A DNA stretch of 64,000 bases from Pollenia angustigena (Eukaryota > Arthropoda > Insecta > Diptera > Polleniidae), in the NCBI GenBank assembly GCA_930367215.1, contig OV884060.1, positions 210,307,253 to 210,371,252 on the forward strand, read 5' to 3'. Under the pieces are notes generated by a model. That model saw only the letters and a program-made list of their open reading frames with translations, was not told where the DNA came from and did not search any database. Shown piece after piece: positions 55,276 through 64,000 of the stretch. Made by a program: the position numbers and the translations under genes. How positions within the stretch are numbered: the first letter of the stretch is position 1; each line of letters begins with the position of its first letter.

Positions 55276-55599
55276 CTTAAAAGCTTTCATAGCGAAAACG
55301 TTTTATTTTACTAAAATCTGTTTTATGCAAAAAATTATTTTAAATAATCAAAAAATATTGTTTTGCAATAAAAGCTCGTTTTGCTTAAGATTTATTTTGG
55401 GGAAAACAATAAAAAGAACAAAAACTCCATTTTTTTTAAGTTATTTAATTGATTATAATAACTAAAAATTAATTAAGTAAAAAAAAATTGTAAGAAAAAA
55501 TTTTAGTTAATTTAAAAAATAATTTTATATATAAATAAGAACATTTAAAAAAAATTTTTTTTTAGGAACGCTTTTCTTAAAAAAGAACATTTAAAAAAA

Positions 55600-55880
55600 A
55601 TTTTGCACCCCCCCCTACATTTTATCCTGCCTACGCCCATGTATTCGTGTATTGTCCCCGGGAATATGTATGCCTGCAAAGTTTCATCAATTTGCATTGA
55701 GTATAAGGCGGTTAAATTAACGTTACAAGATTTGATTTTCCGAAGTGAAGGTAAAGAAAAGGCTTTAAAAAAATTTAACCCCCCCCCCCTAGATTTTATC
55801 CTATCTACGCCCATGTATTCATGTACTGTCATCGGGAATATATATGCCTGCAAAGTTTCATCCATTTGCATTGAGTAAAA
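55600..55880. repeat. Two tandem units of about 175 bases
   Basis: TTTTATCCTGCCTACGCCCA, TGTATTCGTGTATTGTC and ATGCCTGCAAAGTTTCATC at 55620-55690 recur at 55793-55868 after an AAAAAATTT-CCCCCCC spacer. The open frames on both strands arise from this duplication. Confidence 0.7.
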
Positions 55881-55913
55881 GACGGTCAAAAAAGCATTTT
55901 ACCAACAAATTTT

Positions 55914-56872
55914 TTGGGCCGTTTTTCATTTTTTTTTTTTGGGAATTATTTCATTCCTCATTTGGGGTTTTCAAATTATGAAATAATCTCCAATGAAATA
56001 ACACCCAACAAATTTTTAAAATTCGGGGCTTGTTTCATAGCGTGTTTAATTTGGGTGTTATTTCATTTTTTATTCGGGGGTTATTTCATTCTTAAAGCTG
56101 TTTGTTTTTGGGGGTTATTTCATTTTATTTCGGGTTTATTTCATGTGCTTAGTTTGATCTTTTTCCTTTTTTTTGAGAATATTCAAGTAACTGTTTTTTG
56201 GAATAACAGTGTCAACATATGAGTACAATCGGCCTTGCATGTTGAGTTGAGTTGTTGTAAAACATAAAATATTTTCAGTTGTGCATCGAAGTTCGGACGC
56301 TTTATATCATCTCGTGTTAATATTTAAAAAAATGGAATTCGAAATTGTTGGTGGAAAACGAAGAAACAGCAATTTGCTATATTCTTTAAGTGAAAAACAA
56401 TTATATTTAAACAGTGGAGGTAGTTGTGTAAAGGCCAAACGTAAAAGGCAAATTGTCTTCCGAACTGCAAAAATAGAGCAGGGCTACAAGGATCTACGGG
56501 CGGGTCAAATAACTGCGGCAATTTTTTTGAACCGAATATATCCTTATTATGAAGAAAACGCCTGCGGGCCTCCACACGATTCATTTCAATAATTTTGCGA
56601 CTTTGCTGTTGGTCCTTATGACTTCATGAAATCCTTGGTGAAACTGACTCTTTTATGAATTTTGGGCATAATTTAATTTTTGTTGCTGATGGGGTTTATT
56701 TCCAAATATTAGGGGTTGTTTCGTTTTCGTTTTGGGGCTTATTTCATTTATTTTTCGATGTTATTTCATTCACTGCTTTTGGGTGTTATTTCCTATTTTT
56801 TGGGGTTTATTTCATTGGGGGTTATTTCGTGGGCGTTATTTTATTGGGGGCTTTTCGTGGAGCCGTTTTTTA
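55914..56872 (+). mobile_element. FLYWCH-bearing repeat B, framed by GGGTTATTTCATTT arrays
   Basis: About nine copies of a GGGGGTTATTTCATTTT-like motif precede (55940-56155) and about eight follow (56695-56850) a short FLYWCH-like frame. The right edge GGAGCCGTTTTTTAATACTG matches, inverted, the left edge of repeat A. Its left edge GGGCCGTTTTTC is similar to the right edge in direct, not inverted, orientation, so the true left terminus is uncertain. Total length is near that of repeat A without its mariner. Confidence 0.62.
56331..56592 (+). pseudogene. N-terminal FLYWCH-like frame in repeat B
   Basis: From the ATG at 56331: FEIVGGKRRNSNLLYSLSEK matches YEIVCGKRRTSKLLYIPEEK of repeat A residue for residue over most positions. 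The frame then diverges; the YYLCYVKNCKAR block and HxH ligands are missing, leaving only SCVKAKRK. The remaining residues to 56592 are not recognised. The zinc site is thus incomplete. Confidence 0.55.
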
Positions 56873-57795
56873 ATACTGATTTCGAAGAAAGTGAGAAATA
56901 TTTTAAGGGAGATGTTGCTTTCAAGAAAAACAAAACTCCGTAAAGAAATACATATTAAGAAAAGACACTACTTCATTCTTAGAGTACCAGCTATTTTTAC
57001 AACTCTTAAAACCAGAAAATTCTACGGTAATTTTGTAAATAATTGAACTTAAAAACTGGTTCGATTTCAATTTTACTTCATCTCGATTTCTACAACATGC
57101 CCGAATGCTTGTAAAAAAGCTTTTTCAAGGAAATCACAAAAAGTTAACAATTCCATTTTTTTTTAAAGTAATTTAAAAGGCAAGAGTTTACAAGCTTTTT
57201 AAACATTTTTTGGGTGAAGCAGCTGATATCCTATTCCTATCGATTATTCAACTTGTCTGAAATAACCGATTTCAAACATAAACTCCTATTAGGTTTTCAA
57301 AATGGCATTACATTGTAAGTATATCAGAAGCCCTTATCAGGACAGCTTAAGAAACTCTGCCTTCTCAGGCCTGTCATTTTTTATCAGTTCTTCTTTAAAC
57401 GCTTTTCCACAAAACTATTTCTAACGCAATGCGCGCAACAAAGAAGAAAACAACAAATTGCCATTACAGCCACAATTTCAAACAACAACGTCACAAATAC
57501 CCAATACCAGCACCATTGGTCAATTTCCTCTAGCTAAAGACTGGTTCAAAATCTAACCTACATTTTGTGGTCTGGTTTTGCTGTTGTTGTTATTGGCATT
57601 GTTGTTGCATTAGTTTCCAATAACGAAGTTGATGTGGAAACCACTTAAAAACCACTTTCGTTTTAAATGAAATGAAATGAAGAGAAAATACTATACTAAA
57701 CAGTAAAGGAGAGGAAAACTAAATGATTTTCCTTTCCATAAAAGAAAAAAATATTAAAATTTCATTTCTTGCAATTTTTTTTTTCTTCTTTGCAG
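56873..57795. other. Last part of intron 1, no element recognised
   Basis: AACAACAA-rich stretches near 57445-57500 and a TGTTGTTGTTATTG stretch near 57580 precede a polypyrimidine tract (57774-57790) and the CAG acceptor. No gene. Confidence 0.45.
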
Positions 57796-59884
57796 CTCAA
57801 CATTAAACACACAACCAGGAGCTTCAGGCACACAAACAACCAGCACCAATTCAATGCCATTGGCAACGAATGTAAGCAGCAACAACAGCACAAACAGCAA
57901 CATCAGCAGTCCTACAAATATTAGCACACATATTATCCTCTCAGCAGACAGAGCTGTTCATAAATTGGATGGCATTAAGAGTAAGAATGCAATGATGCCA
58001 ACGAGTGGCACTAATGCGGGCTTGAGATTAAAAAAAACTTCTACCAGCTCTTCGGTTATAACTTCACTGGCTTCGGAGGACATTGAAGAGAATAGAGATT
58101 TAGAAAATAATAAAACAGATTTGATTGGCAAGGTGAAAACAGAAGCTAAAGTTTCGCCCAAGACCATTAACCCAAAAACCTCGGCTAGAGCGTCGTCACA
58201 TCAGTCCCAATATTCAACGGACAAAAGTGCTTCTTCGGGCTATTACAGCTCTAATGTGTGTTCTACTTACTCCTTGGAAGAACACATTTACAGTGAGCCC
58301 ACGTTGGATTTAAAAAAACTGAGAAACAATGCTAAAGATTCAAAAGCATCGGTAGCAGTTGCAACGCCTTCTTCTGCTGCTACACTTCAAACCAACCACA
58401 AGTTGCAACAGCACCAACATGTAAACAATTTGTTGCCCCCACCCACAGAGGCGAACAGTGCTATGCGTTCGCTGGACAATAATAGGCGCTATCCTTTTGC
58501 GGAAAGTTCAACCAACTCGAATAGAAATTCCCAAGAGTTTAATGAAAATCTGAAGATCTTGGAGTCGAGCATAGAAAATTTGGATCGCCATTTAAAGTCA
58601 TTTCCGGGGGCGAACTCTCAAGAAGCTTTAGTTAGTTATACACAAAATCCTTATTATGCTTATGCCTCTGTTAATAATAACGATAAATTGCGCCCTTCAT
58701 CCTCCTACCACCAACTGCCCACCATACAGGAGTCTTTCGATGGTGGCAAAAAACCCACCTGGCGCGAAGATCGTAGTGACGACTCCCTAATGGATATAGA
58801 TTTGGATTCTTTTCTTTTAAATAAAGACCAAAAGTTATGCAGCAAAACCAAAACAGCTTTGACAGTCAAGGGCGGAGTAGATAATCCTACTTTCTTGACT
58901 GAGGAACAGGAAGAGAATCATTACAAATGTGCCAAATATATTAACTCCTGTCCCGAAGATGCCTATCGTGTGGAGAGTGATATAATAGCGCCCGCACGTA
59001 GCTCCATTTCGAGTCAATCGGTAGCAGTTTCAGTGGATTTATATCCCAAACGCTATGAAGAACAATTGCACTTTCAAAATACCCGCGAATTACTAGAAGA
59101 TGTTCGAGATAAAATTCGACTGCTAACAAAAACCCAGGAGAACGATAAGCAGCCGCTTAGTAATTCCCCAGAGGATGATAAGGGGGACGAAGTTATACCC
59201 AAAGAGTTGCACAGCATGATTAATACCCTAAAACAGGAACTGGAACTGTATCTCGATCGTATGAATCAGCACAGTGAATTGGAAATACGTCAATTGTGCA
59301 CAGGCCTGGTAAAAAACCAGCATATAGTCAAAATGAAAAATGCTTTCGAAAGAAGACGTTCCCTAACCGAATTCCCTGATATTTATTCCACCTATGAGGC
59401 TATAAAGGATGGAATAGTAATGAACAACCAAGGAGTGCCCATTAGCATAAGGCAACAAATTACATCCATAAGATGTAGCAGTGATCCGAATTTCAAAATG
59501 AAACGCAAATCCATAACCGAGGTTTTCCCCATGGCCGAGTGCTATGTGGAGTCCTTGAAAACGGACCTGAGTACAGCTTATACCGAAGCCACGCAACTGC
59601 AAAGAAACCTCTCCTATCACAAACCGGTGTTGGAGCCATTAAAAACTTCTTCCTCAACAAATTCGAACCTTAAGCAGAACAACCCCAGTAGTGGTACGGC
59701 TAGTGGCGGTGACTCCTCTGAGCCCACTGATAAAGAGTCCATATTGGATTGGCATCGTAAGAAACCCAGCATATGGGAACTCTACTACGGCACCAATCGC
59801 ATACAACAATCGCTGTTGGGAGGCAAAAAGAATGGCATGATGGTCACAACGGCCTTAGCCAGTTCACCCTCCACCATGTGCTAC
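57796..59884 (+). CDS. Second coding exon of the host gene, 2089 nt
   Basis: The acceptor TTTCTTCTTTGCAG ends at 57795. The first base completes a Ser codon from exon 1, and STLNTQPGASGTQTTSTNSM leads into the long open frame. The exon ends MCY|GTAAGT at 59884/59885 in phase 0; the frame beyond reads only T-rich intron. Counting from the ATG at 57854, visible features are: Ser/Asn-rich residues 1-100; SSGYYSSN...SLEEHIYSEP near 130-155; a poly-His/Gln patch near 185; possible coiled coils at 410-430 (RELLEDVRDKIRLLTKTQ) and 451-505 (HSMINTLKQELELYLDRM...); a SITEVFPMAE motif near 555; and a conserved-looking KKPSIWELYYGTNRIQQSLL near 635-655. No enzyme domain. A cytoskeletal or signalling scaffold is plausible; javelin-like or RhoGEF-associated proteins are worth testing, but I do not claim either. 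Confidence 0.85.
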
Positions 59885-61058
59885 GTAAGTCCAAGTTTTT
59901 TTTTTTTATTTATTTATTTTACAAATTTTTATAAGTATTTAATTACTTTTTTTGATTTTGATTTTAGTTAATCTTGATTAAATCATGTTCTTGTTCTTGT
60001 AGCTGTTGAGCAAGTTTGTGCAATAGCTTTTTTTTTTTTGTTCTTTCGAAATTAAATGCAACTCATGGCCATTTTTTAAAACTTGTTGGTTTAATTAATA
60101 TTGATTCTTTTTAACTTGTTTCGTTTTTAGTCTCATACGATAGTTTAGGCATTTTAAAATTTTGCTTTAAATATTAGTTTTAACCAATTGAGGTGATTGT
60201 TTATTTTTGGCTTCAAATATTTATAGTACACAGTCGATTTATTTACAGTGGACCTTGCAAAATATGGCAATTTCCTATTAGCCTAAATGACCAAAATGTG
60301 TATGTGTTGTAAAATGTTTATTTTTTTTTTTCAATTTTGATTAACAAATTTAGAAACTAAAATTTTGTATACAAAATAGTGTTTGTAATGTTTGCAAATT
60401 TTAATAAGCAAGAGAGCTGCTAATTTAGCCATTTTCATCGTATTAAGACATGAAAAAGTAAATTTTTTTCATAAGTCTGGGTTTTCTTTCAGAAAGTCTG
60501 AGTGTATGGGTGAGAGGGTGAGAGGGGAAGACAACATGCAATTTGTCTCTCCCCTCTCATCAATTAGCTCAGGCTTTCCTAAAGGAAACTTATATAGTGT
60601 GAACTCAGCCTAAGCTATTTTTATTTCGAAAAATATTTGTTCAAATTGTTTTTTTTTTATTGTTTTTAAAAATTTTTAAGTATGAATAAATTCTGCTCTT
60701 ATATTGAATTTCGTCGTAGAAAATAATTTTGTCACTTTTTTCATCAGTTTTTTGCAATAAAATTAATGTTTTCGGCCCCAGTTTTGCCTTGCTGTACTTA
60801 ATTTAACCATGTTTAACAAATTTGTTAAATTTTTGGAATTTGAAGAATTGGCAACACTGGTAAATTATGAAAATGTATTTTGTTAAGTTTATAGATAGGT
60901 CAAAGGCGAATTTAAAAAGGTAAGTGCAACTCGTCAGGCGTTCATCAGTTGTCTCCACTATCATGAATTCCACATGTGAAAATTTCCGAATAAAATTTTT
61001 TATTCACATGGATTTTAATTTCTTATCATGAATTCCATGTGAATCAAATAACATACCT

Positions 61059-63983
61059 GGGGGTCGATTCTGGTTCTGTGAAACTGTGAAATGAAAACTT
61101 TTTTCACATTTTCATAGAGTTTCTGATTCTCGTTTAGTGAAAAAATTATAAATAAACTCGAATGTTTTCATATGAGAAGAACAAATGGAATGAAACAAAT
61201 TGTTTTCACATTTTCACAGTAATGTGATTCTTGTTCTGTGTAATACCCTTTGTACACTTGCATACATTTCGAAGGAACGCATGGAAGATGTTGAAAATGT
61301 GAAATACGCGTTCACACTTGAAACATCTAACATATACCATTAACAAAAAATGTCACCATTTCTGAAAAAAAAACTTTTATTTTTTTTTAATTCTTTTTTT
61401 CTACAAAAGTACCAACATTTTAAGAGATAACACCAAAATGTATTTCTAATTCATTTTGTTTAATAATTTAAGCAAAATTTGGCAAAATAAGGCTTGCAAA
61501 AAAGGAAAAACTTGAGAAATGGTAACGCTGCTTTCAAAGCAACTGCCATTTTGTCAGTGATGCCACAATAATAACAGAATTTATTGCCACTTTTCTAGTG
61601 ATTACACTAAAATAATCGAAAAATGTAAAAGGGAACAAAATGAGATAGTAACATTCTGTAAAAATGTTGATTTTTAGCCCTATGTATTTCTTATGGGAAA
61701 ATTCCAACATTTTCGCAAATTGATGTTAAATGTTAAATGTTGACGAGTGTGAAAAGGCTATAAAAGTGCAAAGAAATGTCACAAACTTTGCATTTATGTC
61801 ATATTTTTACACGTTCATTTTAACGGTGAAAAGTAATTTAAATAAATTATTAAGAGGAGAATATGGACATTGCCAATGATAAATAACAATTTAAAGAAAT
61901 AAAAATAATAATCTTCTAAAAATATGCATATTTACAGATTTGAAACTTAATATATTCATATAAAATGCCAATTTTTGAAAAAATACAAAACATTACTGAA
62001 GAAAAACGTTAACAAAGTTTTCTTATATTGGCTCATTCCGAATTTCTTGCGATAATTCAATTAAAACCAATAAACATAACATTTTTTAAATTAATTATAT
62101 TTTTTGTGTATTTGTATAATTTCACACTTGATTTAATGACAAAGTAGATATTTAATTACTATCGGCGGTGAAGAATTTAGGTTTAGCGACGGCTTAAAGA
62201 AAATTTAGAGCCGCCTACAATATTTTTTTTATTTGGCCTTTTATTGGTTCATGATTTAATTTTTTGCACTTATGGTCGTTTTTTAAAGCTTTTATTTAAC
62301 TTAGAATGTATGTATGTACGCAACTCAATTTGAAGCAGATATCTTTAATTTATTGTTCTGAAAATTTGTACACACGCTCATTTTGGATGGCAATGCATTG
62401 TTTACTATGTGCCGTCATTCTAAATCCAACAAAGCGGCACAGCTGGCAGTCAAGCTATTTTTAATGCACTCCTTTAATATAGGTATCAAATAAAAAGGCT
62501 TGCTAAGAATAACTCGAAAAGTAAAGGCCATCCAAATCCAATATGGTGGACTTCTGAAGCTGGAAACTTATCGTTTTTAATGCTTTCCTACAATAAGGGT
62601 TTCAAATGAAAGGACTTACTGAGAATACAAATGCGAGTTTAAAATCAATTAGAAGAAAAAAAGCCTTTAAACAAGTTTTATTTCAATGCGCTAAAAAGAA
62701 AAAAAAATTAAGAGTAACAAATCTGTTTTACATACAAAACAAGTTTTTATTTAAATGCGCATAAACGAAGGGAATTTACTGTTACTTAAAACTTTTACTA
62801 GCAACTAATAGAGTCATTACCTAATTTATTAGTCATTGTCCAGATTTGCAATTTTTGCTGCAGAAATTCTTGATTTTATTGGTGAGATGAGTACCTCTCC
62901 CAAATTTCCTCCCCCTCTTACCAATTAACTCAAGAATTGCTGCGACAAACATTGCAAGTCTGGACCGGCATTATGAGATAAAAGCTTGACAATTGACATG
63001 ACACAATTTGCACGATGAAGAAACTTGTCGTGAAATTTACTTGTATAAAAAAAAAGTAAATTAAATAACTTGATGTTATTGATTTTACTATTAAAAAAGA
63101 AATTAAAAGTAAAAAACCTTTTTAAAAAAACAAGCTTTTATTTGAATACCCTAAATGGAACCTTTTACGTTAGGTCAATAACAACATTATTTTGGTAGAT
63201 GTGATTTATATGCCAAAATTATTATGTTACTTAAGGTTTACTGCAATAAATATTTTGGGGAAATCACGCAGGCAAGATGTTTTCCCAAAAAACTTATTTG
63301 GCCACTCATTGATTGATCCCTTTGAAATTTTTATGACTGCTCTTGTTTTTTGAATGAAAGTTTTTTCCAGGTTAAAAATTGCTGTTGTTTTTCTATATTA
63401 AAACATTTTATGTAAAATTTTTTCCTTAACTATTTTTTGTGCGCACTTGGACAGGACATTGGCGCCAACCCTCTTTGAGATGCAATATAGTTCATGAAAA
63501 AACCCAAATACAACAAATTCGCTGAAAATTAAGGAATTTTCGGTTCACTCATTATTTTTTTTTAGGTTAAAAATAAAAACAATAATTTTACTGAAAAAAT
63601 TTATATTGTATAAAACAAGGGGAGTCATTAAAATGTGTTTTGTTTTTTTCTTCAAATAAGCTCGAAGAACACAAAGCACAATACATATAAAGTTAAAAAC
63701 CTTTCAGCAAAAATAAATACATGCGGCTCAAGCAGTTAAAAACTCGTTTGCGGCTTAGCGCCGGCTCAAAAATCCTAAGCTTCGATATCTTCATTTGACT
63801 TTTACATTTTAATAATATAGATACAAAAGTTTCACGGCTACAATGGAATGAAACACTTTTCATTAAAAGAACGGGAATCGCAATTTGTGCAAATGTGAAG
63901 TGATAATGTGAAAAGTGCTTATGAAAACGAAAATGAGAAGTTTTTTTTCATTTCACAGTTTCACAGAACCAGAATCGACCCCC
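61059..63983. mobile_element. Non-autonomous TIR element, 2925 bp, GGGGGTCGATTCTGG ends
   Basis: Left GGGGGTCGATTCTGGTTCTG and the inverted right GGGGGTCGATTCTGGTTCTG are identical and continue through TGAAACTGTGAAATGAAAA. A further CACATTTTCA-rich zone on both arms makes TIRs of at least 50 bases. It has no transposase. Nested within are a CAGTGATGCCAC hAT-like scrap near 61556 and a palindromic MITE (62838-62965). The flanking target duplication was not resolved. The superfamily is unknown. Confidence 0.8.
62838..62965. mobile_element. Near-palindromic MITE, 128 bp
   Basis: Left GTCCAGATTTGCAATTTTTG and inverted right GTCCAGACTTGCAATGTTTG, continuing through GCAG-AATTCTTGA and ATTGGTRAGA, so the arms are about 50 bases each and the whole can form one hairpin. 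Confidence 0.7.
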
Positions 63984-64000
63984 TGATTTTAAAATCCTGT

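Larger units (their letters stand above)
12227..57795 (+). other. Intron 1 of the host gene, 45.6 kb, phase 2
   Basis: Donor GTAGG at 12227 and acceptor TTTTTCTTCTTTGCAG ending at 57795 are phase-compatible (two bases before, one after). The intron is almost wholly made of transposable-element relics, satellites and AT-rich filler described separately. Other, alternatively used exons could be hidden inside; I found none with convincing coding sequence. Confidence 0.7.
59885..64000 (+). other. Intron 2 of the host gene, runs off the window
   Basis: It opens GTAAGTCC with a T-rich tract. No further acceptor followed by coding sequence was recognised up to the window end. From 60480 to 60600 a GAGAGGGTGAGAGGGG / CCCCTCTC inverted pair suggests a small MITE. 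The rest up to 61058 is AT-rich with ATTCCACATGTG / ATTCCATGTGAA palindromic words near 60965-61045. Confidence 0.6.

Noticed and set aside
55545..55889. Overlapping ORFs on both strands near 55.6-55.9 kb
   Set aside because: They follow a 175-base tandem duplication; conserved unit is the DNA and no domain is visible.

Overview
This window is eukaryotic, AT-rich nuclear DNA, most likely from a higher dipteran fly. The evidence is long poly-A/T tracts, CAA/CAG-rich coding sequence typical of fly regulatory proteins, GT-AG introns, and transposon families common in flies: DD41D mariner, P-like, hAT, pogo/Tigger and gypsy. I cannot fix the species from sequence alone.

Host gene: I can support only one host gene. 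It lies on the plus strand. A first coding exon (11295-12226, with a probable 5'UTR from 10879) ends in a GT donor in phase 2. The next coding exon (57796-59884) begins after a pyrimidine-rich CAG acceptor in exactly the complementary phase and ends at a GTAAGT donor. The joined reading frame is 1007 codons and continues beyond the window. The protein is low-complexity and probably cytoskeletal or scaffold-like; I do not recognise it with certainty. The intron between the two exons is 45.6 kb, and a second intron runs from 59885 to the window end.

Everything else is a dense, nested mobile-element landscape upstream of the gene and inside its introns. Upstream (1-10.8 kb): a pogo-like TIR element holding a mariner relic, a Tigger transposase relic cut by a MITE, a long palindromic element, a LINE reverse-transcriptase scrap and several MITEs. 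Intron 1, in order: dispersed repeats with ~150-bp tandem units and a DD41D relic; a large 16-bp satellite (18.7-20 kb); a 2.1-kb hAT element with two nested elements; a pogo-like element holding a SINE and flanked by inverted repeats; a hAT MITE; members of a CCCARTAAAAA-ended family; two fold-back structures; tandem repeats; a FLYWCH-bearing repeat split by a DD41D mariner with a long open reading frame; a second hAT; a gypsy pol fragment embedded in a minisatellite; a P-like element with a THAP domain; SINEs; a small hAT; and a second FLYWCH-bearing repeat. Intron 2 holds a 2.9-kb element with long TIRs.

The most interesting items are: (1) the two related FLYWCH-coding repeats framed by arrays of a TGAAATAACYCCCAAA-type motif; (2) a P-like element with 31-bp TIRs, a perfect 8-bp target duplication and a THAP exon; (3) the near-intact DD41D mariner; (4) the 16-bp satellite, each unit of which places AG next to GT inside a transcribed intron. 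Boundaries were read by eye from target duplications and inverted repeats.
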